From: Molanna angustata
Taxonomy: Eukaryota > Arthropoda > Insecta > Trichoptera > Molannidae
NCBI GenBank assembly: GCA_963576475.1
Contig: OY754981.1
Coordinates: 19,372,570 to 19,436,569 of the forward strand
Length of the DNA stretch: 64,000 nt
Direction of reading: 5' to 3'
In this document: in pieces, positions 23,185 through 33,254 of the stretch
Numbering within the stretch: position 1 is the stretch's first letter
How the letters are laid out: each line of letters opens with the position of its first letter
The notes under the pieces: generated by a model
What the model was told of the DNA's origin: nothing
The model's input: the letters and a program-made list of their open reading frames with translations, nothing else
Database searches by the model: none
Program-made: the position numbers and the translations under genes

Positions 23185-24030
23185 TTCTCTATGTGTCCTG
23201 TCGGGTCCCCCCGACGTTGACGATCACACGGGAGAAACTTTTCCTGTCCTGTGCGGTGCGGAACAAGTCCTCCACACGCCTTATTCCGGTCCACTCCCGA
23301 ATGTTACGGAGCCAGGATAGCTGCTTCCTGCCGACCCCTATACGGCTCTCATGCAATCTTCCCTTTTATGATCAACTGTAAGATCGAGTATTTTTCGCCT
23401 CTCATTATGTGACCAAAATATGAAATCTTACGGAGCTTGACTGTCGTGAACAACTGTCTGTCAGTATTAGCTCTATTCAAGTCTTCAACTTTGCTAACCA
23501 TGTCGGTCCAGGATATCCTTAGCATTCTACGATAAATCCACATTTCAAACGCTTCCAGGCTGTTAATGGTACCAACCTTGAGGGTTCATGCCTCAACACC
23601 GTAGAGCAGAACCGACCATACATAGCATTTGATCATTCTTTGGCGTAGTTTCAGATTGATGTCGTCGTTACGGAGGAGATTTCTCATTTTATTAAAATGC
23701 GGGAGATACCTGTTATTGGAGCACTGGAGATTCTATTTTTTGTTTCATGTTTTTTTTGTTTGTGTTGTTCAGTGTTCTGTTGGTGTCTCTGTATATTAAA
23801 TAAATAAATAAATAAAAGAATTACGGACCGCTTCTATCCAGCATTTTATTTCAATATCAGGGTTTAGGTTTTCGGTAATAATACGTAGGTACCTACTGCC
23901 CAGCTATTTAAATTGTTTCACCCTTTCGATGTCAACACCGCCCAAATCGAGCGTACATTTGAGTGGCTCTCCCGACTAAAAATCATCATTTTGGTCTTGC
24001 TGACATTCATATTCAAACCGAAACTAATTA
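23185..24030 (-). pseudogene. RTE/Proto2-like LINE, interrupted remnant
   Basis: Read on the minus strand from 24030: GLNMNVSKTKMMIFSRES, later NPDIEIKCWIEAVRN, then, after a gap, HFNKMRNLLRNDDINLKLRQ, RMIKCYVWSVLLYGVEA, a stop, LEAFEMWIYRRMLRISWTDM, ISYFGHIMRGEKYSILQLII, and WLRNIREWTGIRRVEDLFRT ending with VNVGGTRQDT. The order matches the end of RT and the C-terminus of RTE-like proteins. Stops, frameshifts and the insertion at 23705-23820 make it dead. Confidence 0.88.
23705..23820 (+). mobile_element. Small retro-insertion inside the RTE remnant
   Basis: It splits the RTE reading between AVRN and HFNKM. It is T/G-rich (TTTTTTGTTTGTGTTGTTCA) and ends in AAATAAATAAATAAATAAAA on the plus strand, as a LINE or SINE 3' end would. 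Boundaries are approximate. Confidence 0.6.
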
Positions 24031-24084
24031 CTAAGTATTTCATTTATTCCATGTAGGTAGTGTTTTAGTGTAGTGTAGGTAGGT

Positions 24085-24245
24085 AGTGTTGAACAAGCCG
24101 AAAAGGTGTCGGCAGACTGATGACATCAAGAAATGTGCCGGAGGGAGATGGATGCAGTGTGCCCAAGACAGGGAGTTGTGTAGGATCAAGGGGGAGGCCT
24201 ATGTCCAAGAATGGATGAAAACAGGCTGAAGAAGAAGAAGAAGGT
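24085..24245 (+). pseudogene. RTE-type LINE C-terminal tail, family copy 2
   Basis: The plus frame gives DDIKKCAGGRWMQCAQDREL, then EAYVQEWMKTG and a stop, followed at once by a GAAGAAGAAGAAG tail. Here the natural 3' end is preserved. Same family as 5230-5515 and 46455-46770. Confidence 0.88.
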
Positions 24246-24539
24246 AGTGTTTGTAAACTGCTAAAATATGTAGTGTAAAATTATGTATTTCCTTTCGTGT
24301 ATTTTACAAAAACTGCAGTTTATAATATCTATTAAATTATCGTGTTTATTTCACCAACGCAAATCCATCTTGCAAATATTTATACATATTTGATAAAACT
24401 TAAATCTCCATACGTTTTCAGAACTATTCAAAATAATTTTTATAATAATCTCTGCAAAAGCATCTGTTTTAATAAAGCAAAATTTTTGAAGCAATATTTA
24501 TATTTTCTCATTTTTTTTCAAATAATGTTCTTGCGGAAT

Positions 24540-24670
24540 ACTTGGATGGGACGGAAAATTGGCTGCCGGGCATTTAGGTGCGAATAATACTTGGGTGCGA
24601 GCCCACTTGGGACACTTATAACCCAAATTTTTCGCACCCAAGCGGCCGCAGTCAAGTGTCCTAGACCGAT
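24540..24670. repeat. Imperfect inverted repeat around GGGTGCGA
   Basis: CTTGGGTGCGA and TCGCACCCAAG face each other across about 40 bases, with further partial echoes (ACTTGG, TTAGGTGCGAATAATACTTG). It is GC-richer than its flanks. Possibly a MITE fragment. Confidence 0.5.
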
Positions 24671-25554
24671 ATTTTAAATGTTTCATTTTGTCATTTTTAT
24701 CTAATTGAAACCAATTATTTTAACATATTTCAAATATAGTTACCTATCTAAATGAAATACGGAAGTAATATATGGTGAATAATAAAAAGTTGTATATGCA
24801 ATATATAGACAGTATCAAATATTTATTTCCATAATCTGCAGGCACCAGTATAATACAGTACAAATGTATACCAATAATTTATCTCGTATATAAATAAACA
24901 TGAATTTTATTGTACATAATAATGTCGTTACGAAATGCTATTTATTTACCAACATAATATTATTTATTTAAATAAATAATGAATAATAAATTAACTTTAC
25001 CTCCTTATATGTAGTTATAATATATTATTTTTTTACATTCCTTCTCGAATAACTAACTGGTTAATGTCAAACATGTGCCAAATGTTACCAATTTTTCAAA
25101 AATATTAGGAGCCATGCTTTGGAGACTTGTCTTGTTGATCTACTCACAAATCCAGAGTGAAAAATCTTCTTTATCTTTTGATACAATTGTTGGTCTGTGA
25201 GATTGAAGGTATGTCCTCTTGAGAAAATAAGGACAGACTGTCATTCCATCTCTTCTATGATCCTTTTCTTATTAACTTACTTTTGTTCGATATACAAATA
25301 TGAAAATAGTACCTAAGTATGTAAATCTTTTAAATGGATTGTGAAATTTCACCTCATACATTTTCTATGGAGCTTCATCAAAATTTCTTTTCGTGTGTTA
25401 TTGCTTTTTTTATTTTTTTGGAACAATTTTATGTATGACGCCGCTGCTGTAGAGATAGCTCAATGCAATGAATAAAATATTATGACAACCGAACTGGCTA
25501 CCTGCGTTTTAACCAAACATTTGTTATCAGTACTTACTTTATTTTTTGTACGAC

Positions 25555-25770
25555 TACGACTTTTCCTGTGCCTTTGGCTGCATCATTGAGTATTTCCCTT
25601 CTACACTCTTGGCTCCCGTTCGGCCAGCCACTTCACAGCTTCTGGAGTCGCCCTATGGATGTCCTTGCACCCAGTCTCCTTCATACCTCCGTATCGGGCA
25701 CACCTCTACTAGATGCTGGATAGTTTGGCTTCTTGCTCCACAGTCACATTCACATCAGTAATAAAAGTTT
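25555..25770 (-). pseudogene. LINE C-terminal Cys/His tail
   Basis: The minus frame reads CECDCGARSQTIQHLVEVCP, then IRRYEGDW. The pattern 'CxCG...QTIQHxVxxCPxRRxEG' is a common end of insect LINE polymerases. The frame then breaks. Confidence 0.7.
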
Positions 25771-26049
25771 ATCTATTTATGACTGTACGGTTTGGCTGTG
25801 TGCATAAAACCAAATGTTTTGTAGTCACTACAGTTCGGTTAATTTAAACATGAAATTTTGTTACTATTAAACAAAAAAAATATTTCAGGGTGAAATTCTT
25901 AGGATACATATTTGAATTGGCAAGTTTTTGAAAAAGGTTTGGATCAATTTTTTTAGTATCTAAATATTTTCATTAAATCGTCCACATATTTTTAAAAAAT
26001 TTGGAATCGTCACTAATTTAGAGATTCAATTTTTATCATGGCACGTAGT

Positions 26050-26245
26050 ATCAGCGGCCTAATTCTCCACTGCAAATCCGATCCCAATACGATCCGACTC
26101 GCTAAGAACCTACCTTTGTAACGGAGAATGAATGCGGTAGGTAGGTATGTTTTAATAGTATAGTCGTTCATTTGAATGTACGCAGGCGACAGATAGGTAA
26201 GTTCTAAATGAAAATTTGAAATTGGGATCGGATTCGAGTTTCAAG
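26050..26245. repeat. Possible MITE with AATCCGATCCCAAT ends
   Basis: GCAAATCCGATCCCAATACG (from about 26080) faces AAATTGGGATCGGATTCGAG (about 26217). The interior is unrelated. Only one copy is present in the window, so the element status is tentative. Confidence 0.4.
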
Positions 26246-27304
26246 AGTAAGGCTACAGGTCGGCCCACAATTGTATTTTTGTCTGCAAGGTACACTATTC
26301 ACCTATGTAATTAAAAAAAAATCTCGTATATATCTCAACAATTCATGTCTATGTGAACAATGATGTCTTGTTAGACAAGGTTTTACAAAAATATACGTAA
26401 AAAATCATAAATCAAAATCTACGAAAAATCGCGTAACATAATAAGGGTATTCGAGTAACCCCAGGGGTGCTCTACCTCTAGACTTCCGCTTGACTGTTCT
26501 TTCTTGGACATCCTGTATATCACATTTCTATCGTTACTTATATATTCTTGTATCGAGATTTCTTTCTGGCGCTCAAAATCATTGATCTGCCCCTGATCAT
26601 GTATTAGTACCTAAGCATAATGTTTTCTATGACGTTTTCTAAGGGCATATTATTAGATTATGTTTCCCTGCATTCAAATATATACCAATACGTATTTTTA
26701 TTTATAATATGTGCGGTCAATGGACATTAGTAGTCAGTGTGTTGCGTCAGTTTTATGGTGAGTTTAATATCGCCACACAGATTTATGCTCTTATCGATTT
26801 GACATGCAAATATTATTGATACTTCCAGGTAGAAGTACTTACACTGAGGACTAAAAATAAATATACCTCTTTATTGTTTCAAGTATTGTTACTAGAAAAT
26901 ATGCTAATATTTACGCAAGGTTTGAGATGAATCGATGCCATAGGAGTTTTTTTTTAATTGAATTAATTTATATTTTACTGCAATTTTTACTATTAAAAAT
27001 CTATGTTCTTACAACATAGGTACTCTTTTGATATAAAATAACACAAATCAATCGCCGTAATACAATTAGGTTTGAATCGTATGACATAATAGATATATCA
27101 TATGTGCATGTGTCCTGGGTAGAGAAAAAAAATCAATTCTTAAAAGAATTACTTACACATTAAATAAAAAAAACATTTATAGTCTCTTCGTAAAACGCAA
27201 ATCTACTTTATTTGAAAAAAAAGATATTCGGCAATAACCTAACCACTTAACATGCACAGAATGCAAGAAATTGTTAATAATACAATTCATCACAAAAACC
27301 TTGT

Positions 27305-27487
27305 TTTTTTTAGAAAAAAAATGAATATGTCCTTGTAACAATTGCATATACGCATCTTCATACATCCCCTAAATTAAGCATAAATGCTTGTGCTACAGGT
27401 AGACGAAATCGGTCGTGGCAGGATTCGAATTCACGGCCACTGGATTACGAACCCAGCGCGCTAACCGCTATGCCACTAGGCATCTCA
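27305..27487 (-). mobile_element. tRNA-derived SINE, family 2, minus copy
   Basis: Reverse complement gives GGCATAGCGGTTAGCGCGC (box A-like) and GAATTCGAATCCTGCC (box B), the body CAAGCATTTATGCTTAATTT, CAAGGACATATTCATTTTTT and a T run on the plus strand. The apparent anticodon is CGT. Confidence 0.88.
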
Positions 27488-27734
27488 AAACAAATCGAAA
27501 TAAATATGAAAATTATAAAAACAAAAAATTTTCTTCTAAAATTATTTGAATTCAATATTTTTTTAATTGCATATAATTTCTCAATAGATGGCGTTACAAA
27601 AAAGGTTTCTTCGTTACTTCGTAAATGGCAATAGTAGGTAATAATATCTTATTTTCAGGTGAATTGTTACGCATTATTCAAATATATAGAACTTTCAAAA
27701 TTTACATTGATAAGGGAACTCAATAAGAAGGCTT

Positions 27735-27875
27735 AATTGGTGAACGTTGCGCAAGCGCATAAAGTGATCACGTTAACCAGCCGATGACAGGTCGTAAGCC
27801 CTGTAGGTGCATTGAGTTCCTGGTTCTTCTATAATAGCCCAACATCGTTTCTATTGAGATGTTAAAAAAGTTTTT
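27735..27875 (+). repeat. Right half of the 58-bp-arm MITE family
   Basis: AATTGGTGAACGTTGCGCAA, then GCGCATAAAGTGATCACGTT, GACAGGTCGTAAGCCCTGTA and TTTCTATTGAGATGTTAAAA match parts of the element at 21515-21831. The left arm is absent. Confidence 0.75.
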
Positions 27876-28502
27876 CAGTAAAGATATTATTTAAATTATT
27901 TTTCTGAACTACCGTTTCGCCTGGTGAAGATAAGTTGAACGGCCGTCCTTAATAAAAATCTTATAGGTACCCTACCTATATCTCAATACTTTCTTTTCGA
28001 GTATTATGTCAATATTCACTTTTTAACGTCTTGTGTTTCATTTTGAATAGATATAATATACAGAATATTATTATGTTATGAAAATGTGATATTTCACTAA
28101 AGTACATAATTCGCTACTTCCACCACCACCCGCTCTGCATATGGGGACTGTAAACGACAAGAAAAAAAAATGCATAGCACGAAAACTAGCTCATGAAGCC
28201 CTCTAGATTAGCAATCTCGGCACCATAGTGCAAAAGAACAATCGACGGATGTGAATGGAGGATTCACACTCGTGGACTTCAGATCATTTAAATGAGAAAT
28301 ATCAGGGGTATGACCAAGATCTCTGTAAAAAATTAACCTACTGGGAATCTAACAATAGTAAGGCGCCATAACTATGACAAAATTAATGTACAGAATAGTT
28401 TTATGTTTTAGGCATCATTCCTCTTTTTTGTGTTTACGTTAGTGATGTTTTTATTTTTCGCCTTGGTCGATTTCCATATTGAAATAGCAAATTTGTTTAT
28501 AT

Positions 28503-28655
28503 TAGAGAATATTTATTTTATTTATTTATTTATTTAACATATAATTTTATAATACAAATAAAGATATAATTCACTAGTATAGGTAGTATTTTTTACAATT
28601 TTTTCTTTGCAGTGCCTCATCAAAAAGATTGCAATCTTGTGCTTGATGAGGGAAT
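28503..28655 (-). repeat. LINE 3' end with class 1 hairpin and TAAA tail
   Basis: Minus orientation. The hairpin at 28615-28651 has outer arms CCTCATCAA / TTGATGAGG and inner AAGATT-GC-AATCTT, entered by GCACAAG. The tail is TTTA repeats at 28503-28526. It abuts the 3' end of the large LINE, so one element probably inserted beside the other. Confidence 0.65.
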
Positions 28656-28689
28656 CACTTATAAAAAATAAAAATATCAAATACAAAGT

Positions 28690-29221
28690 AATAATAATAA
28701 TATAATAATAATATATTTATTAAAAATAAAAACACAAACAACAAATACAATAATAACAGTATAAACAAAAAATAGGAAAAAAAAATAACATCAATTAGGA
28801 ATTCTCCCCGAAAATAAGAAAACCTTGTGCTTCGGGGAGGAGTACAGAAGATAACACCACAAAAATCACAAAAACAACAAAAAAGAGAAAAAAAAAAAAA
28901 AAGAAAAATATATATATATTTGATATGAAGAGAGAGAAAAAAAAAATACACACATACATATATACATGTATATACACACACATATACATATACACACATA
29001 TACATATATACACACACACATACATACATACACATACATACACACACATACATACACACACATATAAATACACACACATACATACACACACACTCACATA
29101 CATATATACACATACACACACATACACATACAAAAATAGTACAGTTAACGATACACAACAATGCCTATACAATGCACTCAATCATTCAAGAATATTTAAT
29201 ATGGCACAATGAGACGAAAAG
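28690..29221 (-). repeat. 3' UTR of the large LINE: microsatellite, hairpin and TAA tail
   Basis: In element order: the ORF2 stop at 29222, then an approximately 190-base TATGTG/TGTATG microsatellite (28945-29135), pyrimidine-rich DNA, a hairpin at 28804-28839 (CTCCCCGAA / TTCGGGGAG around GCACAAG), then a TAATAATAATAA tail at 28690-28715. The long open frames across the microsatellite on both strands are products of its repeat composition. Confidence 0.7.
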
Positions 29222-32209
29222 CTATCTAAACCTTTTCTTGAAAGCTAACAGTGAGTCAGAAGGTTTCAATTTTTGTTTCCTTTCTAGCTCATTGTACCAT
29301 TTTACGCCTAGGAATGAATAGTGGCTCTGACCCAACTTTGTACGTCTCATCGGGAGTCTTAAGCAACCCTCGATTTGTAGCCTTGGAGTTATATATCGTT
29401 CGTTATCTATATTAGCAATTAGTTCTTTGACCATCTGACAGACAGCAACCTTCCTGTATATACTCTGCACCGGAGGAACAGGCAATTCATTGTACAACAG
29501 GTTAGTGCTATAGTCGCGTGGTCTACTGAGGATTATCTTCAAGATGCTCCTCTGGACCACATACAATTGGTTTAAGGTGGTTACATAAGCTCCTCCCCAT
29601 GCTACAATTCCGTAACGTAGGATTGAGTGCACCAACGCGTAGTAAACAGAAGTTATTGTTTTTTTATCTAATATGTCACGAAGATTATAGAAAATATAGT
29701 ACATTTTTCTGACACGGTCAGTGACACAGCTTACGTGTTCCCTCCACTTAACAAGACAATCCACAATCACTCCCAGGTATTTTACTTGATCAGCTCTAGA
29801 GAGGATCCTACAGTCGCCACACAAGTCAGACGAACCAGCTGAGCAGATCGAACATTGGTCGCTATGTATAATTATTTTAATATCTGATGGTATTGATTTA
29901 TATTGATGGGCAAATGGGACAAAGACGGTCTTGTCCACATTAAGGGATAGTAAATTATAATCAAACCACTTTTTTAACAGAGAAATATCCGAGCTAGCTA
30001 TTTCAGACACTTGAGACCAGGAGTTGCCTTCCACAAGTAGGACGGTGTCATCAGCGTACGCAAGTATCTCTGATTTAAGACCAATCTCAAATAATTGGTT
30101 TACGTATAGGATAAAAAGTATTGGTCCCAGAACCGTACCCTGAGGTACTCCGTAAGTGGGGGTTTCACAGTTGCTGAGGTGGTTCCCTATCTTTACACGC
30201 TGACGTCTATTCAGGAGATAGCTTTCGATCCATTTTTTCGCTGCTCCGTGTATCCCAACGACTTTAATTTTTTCTACTAACTTAGCGTGGCTCAGACTGT
30301 CAAATGCCTTACGTAAATCCACAAATATACCCAGACATTTCTTACCCGAGTCCAATATTTTATAAATATCAGAAGACACTCTAGCCAGAGCGTCTTCTGT
30401 GCCCATATGCTCTCTAAAGCCAAATTGCCCACTATGGATTATATTGTTTGAATTTAGAAAACTTGTCAATTGTATCTTAACAACTTTCTCATATATTTTT
30501 GCAATGTTAGAGGTCAGGGAGATGGGTCTGTAGTTACCTACTTGTCTTGGATCACCTGATTTAAATATTGGAACTACATGAGTATTTTTGTAAATATCCG
30601 GAAAGACACCATTATTTAAGCTAACGTTGATTATATGGGTTAATGGTGACTTTATACTTTCTAAGTTTTGTTTGAGAATTTCCACTGTAACACAATCAAA
30701 ACCAGGAGAGGATCCACCCTTCATACCACCAATGATTTTGACTATTGCTTCCTCATTTATACATTGAAAGTTACTAAGTTTAGTTTCTACTAATAATTGA
30801 TTTTCACTGGTTACACTCCCCTGTTGTGAGCTGATTGTATTCGCCAATTTCTCTCCTACTTTCGCAAAATAATTGTTAAAAATATTAGCAACTTCCACAG
30901 GAGACTCCTGGGCGTTCCTTATTATGTCATTTTGTAGAATTTCGTGGATATCAAGTCGTCTACGTTTTTTATTTATAAATTCATTTATAGTACACCATAC
31001 CTTTTTGGGGTTATTCATACTATTGTATTGAGTTATTTTTTTTGAGTAATACAAATTTTTTGATTTTTTTATTAGTACCGTAAGAGAATTTTTATATCCA
31101 TTAAATTTATGTTTAAGTCTATGGTCATAAGGGAATCTTTTCATAAGTTTATATAATTTTTCTTTGTGTCTTATCGAGACAATCATGCCGGATGTAATCC
31201 AAGGTTTAATGATTCTATATTTGGACTTCTTAGAAGTTACCCCCTCCAAACAATTTGCTTGGGAGATGTGTGAGTCGAGTGTTTCATGAAAATTTCGTGC
31301 ACATTCGTCGGCGTTCCATGAGTTATAGACTGTATTCCAGGTTTCATTTGCAAGAGTGGACCTGAGTACATTAAAATCTATACGTTTCTTGATGACTGGC
31401 ATATTGTTTCTGTCGTTAGTATTTTTTGAACAGTGGCTTTGTATATATATAGTAGCGTGGTGGTCAGTAATACTATTTTCCCATATTAATGTTTTTACGT
31501 TAGAAAGTTTACTGAGAGAGGTGTTAGTCCAGAAATGGTCTAAACAAGAGGAAGTCTGTCCTTCCACCTCCCTCGTATATAATGTGGTACAAAGTTTATA
31601 ATTTAGAGAACTAAGAGTATCAATATATTCATCTCTTTCCCTATGTTTATTGTTTTGAGATACGTTAATATTAATATCTCCCGCCACTAAGACATTTTTA
31701 CATTTATTTTGCGACAAAATATCATGAAGGTTTTCACAGAAAATTGATGTGTTTGATTCATGTGTCCGGTATATGGCATATATATTGAAGTTATTTTGAC
31801 CTATATCAAATTGTATAAGCAGACAATTCGTTCCATTTACATTAGTCAATTCCAAAGTATTAACTGAAAATTTGTTTGTCACAAATACTACTACACCACT
31901 GCATTTGTTTATTATATGTTCTGTGCAATAATAGTGGTAATTCGGTATATTATATGTACAGTTATCGTTTCGTAAGTGAGCCTCAGTCAATATTATAACA
32001 TCAGGTTTAACGAGCAGAAAGTTTAAATGTACCAAAAATTGATCAAAATTCCTTCTCATACTTCTTATATTCTGTTGTAAAACTATGAGTGCGCCATTCG
32101 TGTTACTTTCTAATTTAAATTCATGATTACAATCGTTGATCGTATTACATTTGATCTCCTTTACATTAAAACTTCTATCAATATCCCATAACAGGTCATC
32201 ATCTAACAT
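29222..32209 (-). CDS. Intact LINE ORF2: AP endonuclease + reverse transcriptase (Jockey/CR1 group)
   Basis: 995 codons without a stop, ATG at 32209, TAG at 29222-29224. An APE-type endonuclease comes first: QQNIRSM at about residue 46, LTEAH near 76, GDINI near 177, ITDHHATI near 248 (the usual SDH is TDH). Reverse transcriptase follows: YRPISLTSNIAKIYEKVV, FVDLRKAFDS near 631, YGVPQGTVLGPILFILYVNQ, LAYADDTVLL with the catalytic YADD near 718, and VKYLGVIVD. The tail has MRRTKLGQSHYSFLGVKWYN. There is no RNase H. Length and order fit Jockey/CR1-type elements, which nick target DNA and reverse-transcribe their own RNA in place. All catalytic residues I can check are present, so it looks recent and possibly competent. 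It lies antisense inside trh intron 2. The exact clade needs a tree. Confidence 0.96.
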   Translation of the reverse strand: MLDDDLLWDIDRSFNVKEIKCNTINDCNHEFKLESNTNGALIVLQQNIRSMRRNFDQFLVHLNFLLVKPDVIILTEAHLRNDNCTYNIPNYHYYCTEHIINKCSGVVVFVTNKFSVNTLELTNVNGTNCLLIQFDIGQNNFNIYAIYRTHESNTSIFCENLHDILSQNKCKNVLVAGDININVSQNNKHRERDEYIDTLSSLNYKLCTTLYTREVEGQTSSCLDHFWTNTSLSKLSNVKTLIWENSITDHHATIYIQSHCSKNTNDRNNMPVIKKRIDFNVLRSTLANETWNTVYNSWNADECARNFHETLDSHISQANCLEGVTSKKSKYRIIKPWITSGMIVSIRHKEKLYKLMKRFPYDHRLKHKFNGYKNSLTVLIKKSKNLYYSKKITQYNSMNNPKKVWCTINEFINKKRRRLDIHEILQNDIIRNAQESPVEVANIFNNYFAKVGEKLANTISSQQGSVTSENQLLVETKLSNFQCINEEAIVKIIGGMKGGSSPGFDCVTVEILKQNLESIKSPLTHIINVSLNNGVFPDIYKNTHVVPIFKSGDPRQVGNYRPISLTSNIAKIYEKVVKIQLTSFLNSNNIIHSGQFGFREHMGTEDALARVSSDIYKILDSGKKCLGIFVDLRKAFDSLSHAKLVEKIKVVGIHGAAKKWIESYLLNRRQRVKIGNHLSNCETPTYGVPQGTVLGPILFILYVNQLFEIGLKSEILAYADDTVLLVEGNSWSQVSEIASSDISLLKKWFDYNLLSLNVDKTVFVPFAHQYKSIPSDIKIIIHSDQCSICSAGSSDLCGDCRILSRADQVKYLGVIVDCLVKWREHVSCVTDRVRKMYYIFYNLRDILDKKTITSVYYALVHSILRYGIVAWGGAYVTTLNQLYVVQRSILKIILSRPRDYSTNLLYNELPVPPVQSIYRKVAVCQMVKELIANIDNERYITPRLQIEGCLRLPMRRTKLGQSHYSFLGVKWYNELERKQKLKPSDSLLAFKKRFR

Positions 32210-33015
32210 TTTGGCATTTGAAATAAATATTTTTTGACATTATAAATTAGATAGTAAGAAAGGAGAGATACTCCCGCAGAAGGATAACAGTTCAACGCAA
32301 TGTGAATAATGGAAATCAGATTTCTTTGATTAAATCGATTTATCACAGTGCTCCTATTATAAGTAGTAAAGAATACTTGGCTAAAGGTGATAATTATATA
32401 GACAAAACACACTGAATATACATCATAATCACAATATTTAGTCGACACATAGGTACATAAATAGTCGATACATCGATACACAAGTCGTATAAAGACTGTC
32501 ATATTAAGTGGAGTAAACTCACCGAAAGGTTCACTGTTATTGGTTGAAAACAGATACTTATTTAATTTAGTGCATCTACTCAACGAGGTGCATTCAATCC
32601 TACCCTCTTGATGCGCGTACATAATATTATCGTACTTGATGAACCCATTCGTTGGAAATTCATAATGACATTCTAATAAAATATTAAACTTCATAAATGA
32701 ATAGGTTCTATGTGTCGAAAAATGTATAAGTTTTATGTCAAAAAATGTATCAGTTATCACAATTGGGCCACAATAGTTATTCACCTGAGCATAGTAAAAA
32801 ATCATACATCGGCTGTCAAATACAGATAGAAGTAGTGACAGTAACTCGGATACACAGCGACACAAACTGTGACTCCCAGGACGGACATTCATAGATACGT
32901 ATATACTTTCGACGCAAAATATTATTTTACAGATACAGGGTGCCTCACGTGGCTCAAAAACAGAAAAAAATATATAAAATTTAAAAGTAATTATGACGGA
33001 GACACTGATTAACAC
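32203..33015 (-). CDS. Possible LINE ORF1, unrecognised, overlaps ORF2 by 7 bases
   Basis: An open frame of 270 codons upstream of ORF2. The first codon is GTG; the first ATG is at 32892 and gives 229 residues. Its TAG (32203-32205) overlaps the ORF2 ATG in ATGTTAG. I see no CCHC zinc knuckles, RRM or esterase motif expected of LINE ORF1 proteins. The product is Cys- and aromatic-rich, with a hydrophobic stretch SVCFVYIIITFSQVFF. The length and precise overlap favour a real ORF1. The lack of any known domain leaves open a fortuitously open 5' UTR. Confidence 0.4.
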   Translation of the reverse strand: MLISVSVIITFKFYIFFSVFEPREAPCICKIIFCVESIYVSMNVRPGSHSLCRCVSELLSLLLSVFDSRCMIFYYAQVNNYCGPIVITDTFFDIKLIHFSTHRTYSFMKFNILLECHYEFPTNGFIKYDNIMYAHQEGRIECTSLSRCTKLNKYLFSTNNSEPFGEFTPLNMTVFIRLVYRCIDYLCTYVSTKYCDYDVYSVCFVYIIITFSQVFFTTYNRSTVINRFNQRNLISIIHIALNCYPSAGVSLLSYYLIYNVKKYLFQMPKC

Positions 33016-33079
33016 GCACTGGTCTAGTCAATAGTCTACATTTAAAAGTAATTAAATAAAGTCAAACATAAAGTAATTA

Positions 33080-33175
33080 AATCTGTCCAAGTCTGTACAA
33101 GTCTGAGTATAAGTCTGTGAGTACAAGTCTGTCCTGAAGAGGGAGCGGTCAGCTCTGAAAACTAGTTAGACTATA
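33080..33175 (+). repeat. AAGTCTGT short repeats and a hammerhead-like word
   Basis: AAGTCTGT-type words recur from 33090 to 33131 (AAGTCTGTACAAGTCTGAGT and on). CTGAAGA (33134-33140), then GGAGC...GCTCT, then GAAA (33157-33160) and the palindrome AACTAGTT follow. Confidence 0.45.
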
Positions 33176-33254
33176 AGTTACTCAAAGTGGTTAAAACAAA
33201 ATTAATTTGTACCAAAAGTTTTTTATTAGAAATAATTAAATCTAATCATACATG

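Noticed and set aside
28655..29212. Several open frames of 75-168 codons on both strands
   Set aside because: They run through the ACATAC/TATGTG microsatellite and TAA repeats of the LINE 3' UTR. The Cys/Val/Tyr and Thr/His repeats are products of the repeat, with no gene signals.
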